This document shows positions 1-5,653 of a stretch of 8,412 nucleotides of DNA, in pieces. Within the stretch, counting starts at the first letter, position 1. Every line of letters begins with the position of its first letter. Source of the stretch: Candidatus Woesearchaeota archaeon (GTDB lineage Archaea > Nanobdellota > Nanobdellia > Woesearchaeales > UBA10200); assembly GCA_018302185.1 (NCBI GenBank), contig JAGVZX010000109.1, positions 1 through 8,412 of the forward strand, written 5' to 3'. The notes beneath the pieces are model-generated. The model had not been told where the DNA came from. It was given only the letters and a program-made list of their open reading frames with translations, and did not search any database. Position numbers and translations under genes: made by a program.

Positions 1-322
1 CAATGCTACCAAGCTGTTTCTCAGTAAACTTAGATTCCTTATTTCCAGTATTGATGATTCTTGCAACAAAGTTCTTTTTGTAAATATTCTGAAAATCAAA
101 TTTCTTGATCTTATCAATAACATTAATGGAATCTGCATCAAACAGATATTCACATATCCTATGTGTATATGCAAGCTCACCGGCTTTCTTAACGTCAAAA
201 TCACCTATTGCTGCAACCAAGACTCTACCATCTAACTTTGCATTCTTAACACTAAACATCGCCTTAACTTCAGCAAGTGCAAACTTTACATTCTCGCCTG
301 ATAGTAGGAATATGTATTTCAT
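1..322 (-). CDS. Trm11-like tRNA (guanine-N2) methyltransferase, N-terminal part (cut by window edge)
   Basis: Reading the minus strand from the ATG at 322-320 gives 107 residues with no stop before the window edge, so only the N-terminal part is present. It begins MKYIFLLSGENVKFALAEVK, the ferredoxin-like start typical of archaeal Trm11/Trm-G10 enzymes. A THUMP-like stretch (about residues 84-107, NFVARIINTGNK then TEKQLGSI) follows. In this family the N-terminal half binds tRNA and a C-terminal Rossmann domain uses S-adenosylmethionine to methylate N2 of guanosine-10. The catalytic domain lies outside the window, so activity cannot be checked. The start is supported by a TATA core (346-351) about 27 bp upstream, fitting a leaderless transcript. 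The divergent promoter is shared with the small membrane gene at 376. A different THUMP-domain RNA-modifying enzyme is the main alternative. Confidence 0.8.
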   Translation of the reverse strand, partial: MKYIFLLSGENVKFALAEVKAMFSVKNAKLDGRVLVAAIGDFDVKKAGELAYTHRICEYLFDADSINVIDKIKKFDFQNIYKKNFVARIINTGNKESKFTEKQLGSI

Positions 323-341
323 ACAACTGAGAGAAACAAAA

Positions 342-354
342 AAGCTTTAAATAG
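342..354. promoter_or_regulatory. Shared bidirectional TATA box
   Basis: The core TTTAAA (346-351) is palindromic and extends to AGCTTTAAATAG. Its centre is about 27 bp from the plus-strand ATG at 376 and about 27 bp from the minus-strand ATG at 322. In archaea transcription starts roughly 25-27 bp from the TATA centre, so both genes would have essentially leaderless mRNAs. The use in both directions is inferred from spacing alone. Confidence 0.65.
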
Positions 355-375
355 GTATCTGCTTTTGATTATGTT

Positions 376-636
376 ATGGACATCAAAAGATACCGGAGGG
401 AATATGGCATCCTGTTTTGGATTGTTGTTATAGTCCTTGCTGTAATACTTATCATGGCATTGCCTATGATCCTGATGATAGTTTCTATTGGCCTGTTGAT
501 CTGGCTTATCATATATGTATTAGGCAAGCATGTAGAAAAAAACAGGGAAAAGCCTCTTGATATTCTCAAAAAAAGATACGCTGCCGGTAAGATTACTAAA
601 AAGCAGTTTGATAAAATGAAAAAAGACTTGAAATAA
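376..636 (+). CDS. Small membrane protein with C-terminal SHOCT domain
   Basis: This 86-residue protein has a short basic N-terminus (MDIKRYRREYG). A long hydrophobic stretch (about residues 11-49) follows, best read as two closely spaced membrane helices forming a hairpin. The cytosolic tail (about 61-85, DILKKRYAAGKITKKQFDKM) matches the SHOCT pattern of LxxRYAxGEIxxEEFxxxK. SHOCT domains are found at the ends of many unrelated proteins and are thought to aid oligomerisation or nucleic-acid contact; no specific function follows. The ATG lies about 27 bp from the TATA centre at 346-351, supporting a leaderless start. Only 11 bp separate its stop from the DUF1385 gene, so the two probably form one transcript and may act together at the membrane. 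Confidence 0.85.
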   Translation: MDIKRYRREYGILFWIVVIVLAVILIMALPMILMIVSIGLLIWLIIYVLGKHVEKNREKPLDILKKRYAAGKITKKQFDKMKKDLK

Positions 637-647
637 GACTATACAAT

Positions 648-1556
648 ATGACATCACCAAAAATCTCTATAGGCGGCCAGGCAGTGATCGAAGGCGTTAT
701 GATGAAAGCTTCAAGGAATATTGCTATCGCTGTAAGGAATGAGAAAGGCAAGATCATCTCAAAAAAGCAAAAGCTGAGAAAATACAGGCATGGTTTCATG
801 CAGTGGCCATTTATCCGTGGCGTCACAAATCTTATTGAGATGATGATGATTGGGATGCAGGCATTGATCTGGAGCGCAAACCAATTTGTTGAGGAAGAAG
901 AGGAATTCTCTCTTACAGAGCTTATCCTTCTGATCTTAACTAGCTTGGGATTTACAATATTGTTCTTTGTAGCCTTGCCTTACTTTCTTACAGACTTATT
1001 TGGAGTAAGAGAAGCCTCAAAGCCATTCCTGTTTAATCTAGTCGATGGATTGATCAAGATTACTCTATTTATCGCATACATCTTAGTGATATCTTTAATG
1101 AAAGATGTTAAAAGATTATTTCAATACCATGGCGCAGAGCATCGTGCAGTGTATTGCTATGAGGCAAATCTGCCTTTAACTACAAAGAACTGCAAAAGAT
1201 TCCCAACCATGCACCCAAGATGCGGCACTGCATTCATAATGATGGTTTTTGTAGTAAGCATTTTTATCCTTTCATTAATCCCAAGCATAATGTTCTATCT
1301 TTTTCCTGCAGTTAAAGCGTATAATATTTGGCTTCAAAAGCTTGTGCTGTTTCCTGTAAGAGTATTATTCATACCTATAGTTGCAGGCGTCTCTTATGAG
1401 CTTCTAAAACTGAGCGCAAAGTACAGCAGTAACCTTCTGATGAAAGCATTCATACTGCCAGGCATAGGCATGCAGCTCCTTACAACAAAAAAGCCAGACA
1501 ATAAGCAGCAGGAAGTTGCGATTGTTGCGTTGAAGATCGCAAAGGGAATGAAGTAG
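648..1556 (+). CDS. DUF1385 (YqhQ-like) multi-pass membrane protein
   Basis: This 302-residue protein has the full set of DUF1385 family signatures. They are IGGQAVIEGVMMK near the N-terminus (8-20), the central motif FQYHGAEHRAVYCYE (158-172), TMHPRCGTAF (187-196) and a PGIGMQLLTTKKP segment (271-283). Hydrophobic stretches at about 92-117, 133-152, 193-222 and 232-250 indicate several membrane helices. The conserved His, Glu, Cys and Arg residues sit between the second and third helices. I know no firm biochemical role for the family, which includes Bacillus YqhQ. The length is normal for the family and the frame is intact. No Shine-Dalgarno motif is visible in the 11-bp gap after the SHOCT gene. 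A T-rich terminator-like tract follows it. Confidence 0.9.
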   Translation: MTSPKISIGGQAVIEGVMMKASRNIAIAVRNEKGKIISKKQKLRKYRHGFMQWPFIRGVTNLIEMMMIGMQALIWSANQFVEEEEEFSLTELILLILTSLGFTILFFVALPYFLTDLFGVREASKPFLFNLVDGLIKITLFIAYILVISLMKDVKRLFQYHGAEHRAVYCYEANLPLTTKNCKRFPTMHPRCGTAFIMMVFVVSIFILSLIPSIMFYLFPAVKAYNIWLQKLVLFPVRVLFIPIVAGVSYELLKLSAKYSSNLLMKAFILPGIGMQLLTTKKPDNKQQEVAIVALKIAKGMK

Positions 1557-1572
1557 ATAAGATAAACAATAA

Positions 1573-1591
1573 TCTCTTCTTTTTACTTTTA
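1573..1591 (+). terminator. T-rich archaeal-type terminator after the DUF1385 gene
   Basis: A pyrimidine-rich tract lies 17 bp after the DUF1385 stop codon and contains a T5 run (1580-1584) and a T4 run (1587-1590). Archaeal RNA polymerase can terminate at U-rich tracts without a hairpin. It also separates this gene from the next TATA box at 1605. The call rests on composition and position only. Confidence 0.5.
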
Positions 1592-1604
1592 TTCTAAGAA
1601 AACA

Positions 1605-1612
1605 TTTTTATA
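1605..1612 (+). promoter_or_regulatory. TATA box of the HTH_10 regulator gene
   Basis: TTTTTATA is centred about 26 bp before the ATG at 1635, the spacing expected for a leaderless archaeal gene. The 17-bp motif at 1619-1635 fills the space between this box and the start codon. A protein bound there would be expected to block polymerase entry. Confidence 0.65.
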
Positions 1613-1618
1613 CCTCTA

Positions 1619-1635
1619 CCGCATTATCGCGGGTA
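1619..1635 (+). promoter_or_regulatory. Putative operator, copy 1 (CCGCATTATCGCGGGTA)
   Basis: This GC-rich 17-mer stands out from AT-rich surroundings and contains an imperfect inverted repeat (CCGC / GCGG). Its last base is the A of the regulator's start codon. An almost identical copy (16/17) occurs at 2317-2333, before the next promoter. Placement between TATA and transcription start suggests autorepression. The role is inferred; only the repetition and position are seen. Confidence 0.5.
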
Positions 1636-2291
1636 TGTGGTACGCTAAAATAAAACTAAGGCATGATTGCTTTATAGGCAATCGCTGCAAAAAGTTCAGG
1701 TGCAAGAGTTTAGGTTATCCTCTTGAAGGATATCAGGATTCTGGCTATTATTACTTTCTGCATTTTGAAAATCTTATAGGAGACGAAAAAAACACTAAGA
1801 GATTTATTATTGACCTAAAGAAAGACAAAAATGTTGCTAATCTTGAAGTTAATGGCAATCTATTATTTTTCTCATACAAGACAAAAAACAAAGATAGGAT
1901 GCTTTTCAACACACATCTCAAGAAAGTCCTGTATGTCAAGCCTATTATTGTTGATGAGACTGGCTATGAGACATTGGAAGTCTGCACTTGGGACAGGGAT
2001 GTATTAAACCAGTTTATTGCACATACAAAAAAAGATGCTTATAAGCTTGAGGATTTTAAGATAGAAAAGATTATTCAGACAGACCTTAATGAAGTTTATT
2101 TCTCAAAAGTGATGCCAGAGCTTACTAGAACGCAATCAAGAGCATTATCATTGGCGATTGAATTTAACTATTACGGCTATCCGAGAAAGATTGAGCTAAA
2201 AGACCTTGCAAAAAAGATGAAAATCTCTCTTTCTACATACAGGGAGCATTTAAGAATAGCTGAAAGGAAAGTTATGCCGCTGATGGTATAG
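1635..2291 (+). CDS. HTH_10 (Bat-type) transcriptional regulator
   Basis: The 218-residue protein ends in a clear HTH_10 domain (about 163-215). It begins LTRTQSRALSLAIEFNYYGY, has the DLAKKMKISLSTYREHLR recognition region, and ends in AERKVMPL. This is the domain of the bacterio-opsin activator family, widespread in archaea. The N-terminal part (about 1-150) resembles the uncharacterised sensor part of such regulators. It opens with MWYAKIKLRHDCFIGNRC, and Cys12, Cys18 and Cys23 could bind metal or respond to redox. No membrane segment is visible. The start is supported by the TATA box 26 bp upstream. The gene lies directly before the tRNA-His/his unit and a near-identical 17-bp motif is found at both promoters, so it is a plausible local regulator of histidine genes. 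Its ligand and target are inferred, not shown. Confidence 0.85.
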   Translation: MWYAKIKLRHDCFIGNRCKKFRCKSLGYPLEGYQDSGYYYFLHFENLIGDEKNTKRFIIDLKKDKNVANLEVNGNLLFFSYKTKNKDRMLFNTHLKKVLYVKPIIVDETGYETLEVCTWDRDVLNQFIAHTKKDAYKLEDFKIEKIIQTDLNEVYFSKVMPELTRTQSRALSLAIEFNYYGYPRKIELKDLAKKMKISLSTYREHLRIAERKVMPLMV

Positions 2292-2316
2292 TATAATCCA
2301 ACGTATTTCAATAGAG

Positions 2317-2333
2317 CCGCACTATCGCGGGTA
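2317..2333 (+). promoter_or_regulatory. Putative operator, copy 2 (CCGCACTATCGCGGGTA)
   Basis: This is the second copy of the 17-mer found at 1619-1635, differing at one base (T to C at the sixth position). It ends directly at the A-rich TATA box at 2334, where the TFB recognition element would lie. Binding there could either help recruit TFB (activation) or block it (repression). Function is inferred from position and repetition. Confidence 0.5.
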
Positions 2334-2343
2334 AAAATATATA
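2334..2343 (+). promoter_or_regulatory. TATA box of the tRNA-His / his transcription unit
   Basis: AAAATATATA is the strongest TATA-like sequence between the regulator gene and hisG. Transcription would start near 2365. I see no convincing TATA box directly before the tRNA at 2556; the best nearby stretch (about 2513-2524, TTTAGATTTAAC) is weak. This promoter is therefore the best candidate to drive the tRNA, and possibly the his genes. Confidence 0.55.
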
Positions 2344-2365
2344 CCTTACTTGGATTTTCTTCCAT

Positions 2366-2555
2366 CTGATCAACATGAAATCTCTATATACAGCAACAGA
2401 TGATGAAGTGGCAGGAAATGCACAGCAAAGTGCTGGTTGTATTCACTGTTATAGATAAGAGTAGAGAAAGCTATCTTCTAAATAAAAGATTAAAGAGTCA
2501 GATAAATGGCTACTTTAGATTTAACGAATTGATTAGATTCATTCTCAACCCTGAT
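2366..2555 (+). other. Unexplained leader of about 190 nt before tRNA-His
   Basis: No gene can be firmly assigned between the predicted start near 2365 and the tRNA. A 27-codon frame (2375-2458, ATG to TAA) begins about 10 nt after the predicted start but has one His codon only, so it does not look like a classical his attenuator peptide. Another frame opens at 2400 but runs through the tRNA. Two short alternative stems can be drawn and exclude each other: ATCTT (2474-2478) with AAGAT (2486-2490), or TATCT (2473-2477) with AGATA (2500-2504). They are short and AT-rich. It may be a 5' leader, a small RNA or a small protein gene. Confidence 0.35.
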
Positions 2556-2627
2556 GGCGACTATAGTTTAGTGGCAGAATACAAGGCTGTGGCCCTTGAG
2601 GCAGGAGTTCAATTCTCCTTAGTTGCC
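2556..2627 (+). tRNA. tRNA-His (anticodon GUG)
   Basis: A complete cloverleaf folds here. The acceptor stem is 2557-2563 with 2620-2626. The D arm is GTTT/GAAT with loop AGTGGCA. The anticodon stem CAAGG/CCTTG holds loop CTGTGGC, with anticodon GTG at 2589-2591. The variable loop has 4 nt, and the T arm AGGAG/CTCCT has loop TTCAATT. The extra 5' G (2556, G-1) is encoded and faces C73 (2627), the hallmark of tRNA-His recognised by histidyl-tRNA synthetase. CCA is not encoded. One oddity is a G3:U70 wobble pair (2559/2624), otherwise the main alanine identity element. A T5 run follows, and hisG starts 47 bp downstream. The anticodon and G-1:C73 make the identity firm; placement in a his cluster suggests co-expression. 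Confidence 0.95.
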
Positions 2628-2628
2628 C

Positions 2629-2633
2629 TTTTT
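2629..2633 (+). terminator. T5 tract directly after tRNA-His
   Basis: A run of five T residues begins two bases after the discriminator base. Such U-tracts can end archaeal transcription, commonly at tRNA 3' ends. If it acts here, hisG expression would depend on read-through or a weak promoter of its own. No clear TATA box is seen between 2634 and 2674. Confidence 0.45.
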
Positions 2634-2660
2634 AGCATTGACGCCAAATTTGTTTCTCAG

Positions 2661-2667
2661 AGGGGTG
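2661..2667 (+). promoter_or_regulatory. Ribosome binding site of hisG
   Basis: AGGGGTG resembles the archaeal Shine-Dalgarno sequence GGAGGTGA and ends 7 nt before the ATG at 2675. It supports that start and indicates that hisG is translated from an mRNA with a leader, unlike the leaderless upstream genes. Confidence 0.6.
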
Positions 2668-2674
2668 CATTACA

Positions 2675-3307
2675 ATGTTAATCCAAGAGCTCTTGATAGA
2701 TTGTAAAGATTGCACAGTTATTCTTCCTAAAAACTCAGGGCTGAGAAAATATAGGGAAATAGCTCTTACCTATTTAAAAAACCTAGAGCCAGCTAAAATC
2801 CTGGAAGTGAGGGGAGAAGATGTTCCTTTCTGGCTCAAGGAACTGAAAAAGAAAGGTAAAAAAGCAATTGGCTTGACAGGCGAAGATCTTTACAGAGAAT
2901 ACTGCTTAGAAGAAAGAGAATATGAGATTGAAATTATAAAAAGGATTGGCTGGCAGGATAAGGAAGCATTATTTGGGAAACCGACATTATGCTTGTTAGG
3001 CAGCAAAGAAATGGAATTTAGCGAACTGCCAAGAAATCTGACTGTCTGCATCGCCGCAAAATATTCTAGGATTGCAAAAAAATACCTCAATCTTCTGGAA
3101 AGGCGCGGCTATATATTTAAAAAAATTTACGTCAGTGGTTGCGTAGAAACTTCCTGTCAGGAAGGGATAGCTGACCTGGTTATTGACATTGTTTATACTG
3201 GGAACTCTTTGGAAAGATACGGCTTGGATGTTTATGACAAGATCCTGCAGAGCGATTTTCTTATTCTATCTAACTCAGTGATTTCTGGAGGTAAAAATGA
3301 TCAATAA
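2675..3307 (+). CDS. hisG: ATP phosphoribosyltransferase, short form, divergent
   Basis: HisG joins ATP and PRPP to give phosphoribosyl-ATP, the committed step of histidine synthesis. The 210-residue protein has VILPKNSGL near the N-terminus where typical enzymes have LPKGRL. A VRGEDVPFWLKEL segment (45-57) and GLTGEDLYREY (66-76) follow in family order. The diagnostic PRPP-binding region GIADLVIDIVYTGNSL is at 164-179, followed by RYGLDVYDKILQSDFLILSN. The length is that of the short form, lacking the C-terminal regulatory ACT-like domain of the roughly 290-residue long form. Bacterial short HisG needs HisZ, and no hisZ is visible here. The N-terminal motif is weakly conserved, so it is divergent but recognisable. 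Its 3' end overlaps the hisC start by 11 bp. Confidence 0.85.
   Translation: MLIQELLIDCKDCTVILPKNSGLRKYREIALTYLKNLEPAKILEVRGEDVPFWLKELKKKGKKAIGLTGEDLYREYCLEEREYEIEIIKRIGWQDKEALFGKPTLCLLGSKEMEFSELPRNLTVCIAAKYSRIAKKYLNLLERRGYIFKKIYVSGCVETSCQEGIADLVIDIVYTGNSLERYGLDVYDKILQSDFLILSNSVISGGKNDQ
3286..3292 (+). promoter_or_regulatory. Ribosome binding site of hisC
   Basis: TGGAGGT lies inside the end of hisG, 4 nt before the ATG at 3297. It is the best Shine-Dalgarno match in the cluster and decides the start of the hisC fusion gene, which overlaps hisG by 11 bp. Confidence 0.7.
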
Positions 3308-5060
3308 AAATACTGCTGATAAATATAATCCTGTTAATGAAGGAAGAAAAGGAAAATTAAGACTGGACTTTAATGAGAACACATTAGGCTGCTCACCAAA
3401 AGTTATTGCAGCAATAAAAAAGATTGCAGCAGAAGAACTAGCATCTTATCCTGAGTATGCTGCTTTTAAGAAAAAACTTGCCAAATATCTGAAAGTTGAT
3501 GTCAATAATCTCATGCTCACAAATGGCGCAGACGAAGCGATAAGTTTAGTTTTTAATGCCTATCTCAAAAGAAATGATACAGTTATTATACCAACTCCAA
3601 GTTTTGAGATGCTGAATGTTTATGCGCAAAATCTTGGCGCAAAGATTGTATCTATTCCATACAATAAGAAAGAGAGTGATAAAGATAATAGTTCAGTCAA
3701 GAATGAATTTATTTTCCCAACAGAAGCTCTGCTTACAGCAATAAATCCTAAAACCAAACTAGTTGTATTGGTAAATCCAAACAATCCTACTGGTACAGCC
3801 ATCGCTAAAGACGATATTATTAAAATAATTCAAAAAGCAAAGAAAAACAAATCCATCGTTCTGATTGACGAAGCATATTATGAGTTTTATGGAAGATCAT
3901 CTCTTGGTTTGCTGAACAAATATAACAACCTAATAATAATCCGAACATTCTCAAAGGCATTTGGGTTAGCTGGCTTGAGATTAGGCTACGCAATTGCTGA
4001 TAAAAATAGGATAAATGAGATCAAAAAGATTTCTTCACCTTATAATGTAAATTCTATCGCTGTAATTGCAGCAAATGCTGCATTAAATGACACAGGATTT
4101 ATAAAAAAATACGTCAATGGAATAAATGAAAGCAAAAAATTTATTGAATCTGAGCTAAATAAGCTAGGCATAAAGACATTTAACTCAGAAGCTAACTTCC
4201 TGATTGCAGACTTTGGAGAAAACAGCAGCAAAGTTGTTACAGGGCTTGCAAAAGCAGGAATTCTTGTAAGAGACAGAAGCAAAATCCCTCTTCTAAAAGA
4301 TTGTGTGAGGATTACTCTTGGAACTAAAGAGCAATCTTCTATGCTGATTGATGAGATAAAGAAGATTTTGAGAGAAAGAGTGATTTTGTTTGACATGGAT
4401 GGGGTATTAGTAGATGTAAGAAATTCCTATCGCTTAGCAATAAAGAAAACTGCTGAATTCTTTACAAAGCAAAAAATTACTAACAAAGAAATACAGTCAT
4501 TTAAGGAAAAAGGCGGCTATAACAATGACTGGGATCTGACAGAAGCAGTTATTTCATCTAAACGTGTGAGCATAAAAAAGCAGGATATAATTAAGAAGTT
4601 CCAGGAGTTTTATAACATATTAAGAAATAATGAAAAGTTTATTCTTAAAAGAGAAGCGTTAAAGAATTTATATAAAAAATACACTCTAAGAATCGTGACA
4701 GGGCGTCCAAAAGCTGAAGCATATTATGTCCTTAACAGGTTTAATGTTTTAGGTTTCTTTGATGCAGTTATCTGTATGGAAGATTGCAAAAAAAAGCAAA
4801 AGCCAGATCCATTCGGAATAAATTTAGCGCTTAAGAGATTAGGAGTTAGAAAAACAAGCAAGAATAGTGCCATATATATTGGTGATAGTATTGACGATAT
4901 AAATGCAGCTAAAAATGCAGGGATTAGATCAATAGGGATACTCTCTTCTAATGTAAATTCTAGATCGTTAAAAAAATTGATGCTAAATAATGGTGCCATA
5001 AAAATATTGGAGGATATTAACCAATTAGATATCAACAAACTAGTGAGCGTGATAACATGA
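3297..5060 (+). CDS. hisC: Histidinol-phosphate aminotransferase fused to HAD phosphatase (probable histidinol-phosphate phosphatase)
   Basis: Residues 1 to about 360 form a complete HisC, a fold-type I PLP aminotransferase that converts imidazole-acetol phosphate to histidinol phosphate. Seen are LDFNENTLG (23-31), NPNNPTG (160-166), DEAYYEF (191-197), the Schiff-base Lys220 in TFSKAFGLAGLRLGY, and Arg338 in CVRITLG. Residues about 361-587 form a complete HAD hydrolase with a helical cap. Its nucleophile motif is DMDGV (Asp366, Asp368), motif II is VTGRP (Thr468), motif III is KPDP (Lys502), and motif IV is GDSIDD (Asp530, Asp533/534). The HAD domain most likely removes phosphate from histidinol phosphate, the next step; this is inferred from the fusion and the absence of another phosphatase here. 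There is essentially no linker. An in-frame GTG at 4380 could allow a separate HAD product. The stop overlaps hisB by 4 bp (ATGA). Confidence 0.92.
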   Translation: MINKNTADKYNPVNEGRKGKLRLDFNENTLGCSPKVIAAIKKIAAEELASYPEYAAFKKKLAKYLKVDVNNLMLTNGADEAISLVFNAYLKRNDTVIIPTPSFEMLNVYAQNLGAKIVSIPYNKKESDKDNSSVKNEFIFPTEALLTAINPKTKLVVLVNPNNPTGTAIAKDDIIKIIQKAKKNKSIVLIDEAYYEFYGRSSLGLLNKYNNLIIIRTFSKAFGLAGLRLGYAIADKNRINEIKKISSPYNVNSIAVIAANAALNDTGFIKKYVNGINESKKFIESELNKLGIKTFNSEANFLIADFGENSSKVVTGLAKAGILVRDRSKIPLLKDCVRITLGTKEQSSMLIDEIKKILRERVILFDMDGVLVDVRNSYRLAIKKTAEFFTKQKITNKEIQSFKEKGGYNNDWDLTEAVISSKRVSIKKQDIIKKFQEFYNILRNNEKFILKREALKNLYKKYTLRIVTGRPKAEAYYVLNRFNVLGFFDAVICMEDCKKKQKPDPFGINLALKRLGVRKTSKNSAIYIGDSIDDINAAKNAGIRSIGILSSNVNSRSLKKLMLNNGAIKILEDINQLDINKLVSVIT

Positions 5061-5653
5061 GAGCATCTAAAATTACAAGAAAGACAACTGAAACAAACAT
5101 TTCTGTAGATCTGAACATAGATGGCTCAGGGAAGAGTGAAAAAAGCAATATCAAGACACCTATCGGCTTTCTTACGCACATGCTTGAGTCATTTGCAAAA
5201 CACGGATTATTCGATATTAAAATGAACATAGAGGGAGATCTGCAGGTAGACCAGCATCACACCATAGAAGATGCTGGATTGGTATTAGGGCAAGCCTTCA
5301 AAGAAGCTTTAGGAGATAAGCTTGGCATAAATAGGGCAGGCTATTTTGCATTTCCTATGGATGATGCTCTTGCAGTAGTTGCTGTTGATATAGCTAATCG
5401 CCCATATTTGAAGTTTAATGCAGACTTTACAAACAGGTTTTGTGGTGAATTAGACACTGAGCTGGTTGAAGATTTTTTTTATGCGTTTAGTGTTGGCTTG
5501 CAGTGCAACATAGCAGTAAATCTTCCGTTTGGAAGAAATGATCACCACAAGATTGAAGCTATCTTCAAGGCATTTGGCAAGGCAATGAAGATGGCTTGCT
5601 CAAAGGATCTAAGAATGATCGATGAGATACCTAGCATAAAAGGAATGATTTAG
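5057..5653 (+). CDS. hisB: Imidazoleglycerol-phosphate dehydratase
   Basis: HisB dehydrates imidazole-glycerol phosphate to imidazole-acetol phosphate with two Mn ions. The 198-residue protein is a full-length one-domain enzyme. Family motifs are THMLESFAKHG (40-50), HHTIED (67-72), Arg93 and Arg115 for phosphate contact, NDHHKIEAIFKAF (161-173) and the end motif PSIKG (192-196). The numbering is consistently four less than the Arabidopsis enzyme as I recall it. At the place of the conserved His of VEHFF (His143 there) this protein has Asp139 (VEDFF), so one expected metal ligand is changed. A T8 run directly follows that codon, with the frame intact. The start overlaps the hisC stop (ATGA) and the stop abuts hisH with no gap, indicating coupled translation. 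Confidence 0.93.
   Translation: MRASKITRKTTETNISVDLNIDGSGKSEKSNIKTPIGFLTHMLESFAKHGLFDIKMNIEGDLQVDQHHTIEDAGLVLGQAFKEALGDKLGINRAGYFAFPMDDALAVVAVDIANRPYLKFNADFTNRFCGELDTELVEDFFYAFSVGLQCNIAVNLPFGRNDHHKIEAIFKAFGKAMKMACSKDLRMIDEIPSIKGMI

Noticed and set aside
105..350. Plus-strand open frame of 81 codons
   Set aside because: It is antisense to the Trm11-like gene, whose THUMP-type N-terminus and promoter spacing are convincing.
2400..2406. ATGATGA resembling a C box of a C/D guide RNA
   Set aside because: No D or D' box (CTGA) lies at a suitable distance; the nearest downstream CTGA is at 2551, about 150 nt away, and no terminal stem forms.
2400..2681. A 93-codon plus-strand open frame before hisG
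   Set aside because: Its last third runs straight through the complete tRNA-His (2556-2627) and the T5 tract, it overlaps the hisG start, and its sequence resembles no family I know. Chance openness is the better explanation, though a shorter peptide in its first part cannot be excluded.
4040..4396. Minus-strand open frame of 118 codons inside the hisC fusion gene
   Set aside because: It is the antisense of a clear aminotransferase/HAD coding region, has low-complexity hydrophobic content and no promoter or ribosome site.
4788..4795. A8 run in the HAD domain as a frameshift site
   Set aside because: The frame and all HAD motifs continue intact across it, and there is no sensible product in the other frames; the A-rich base composition explains it.
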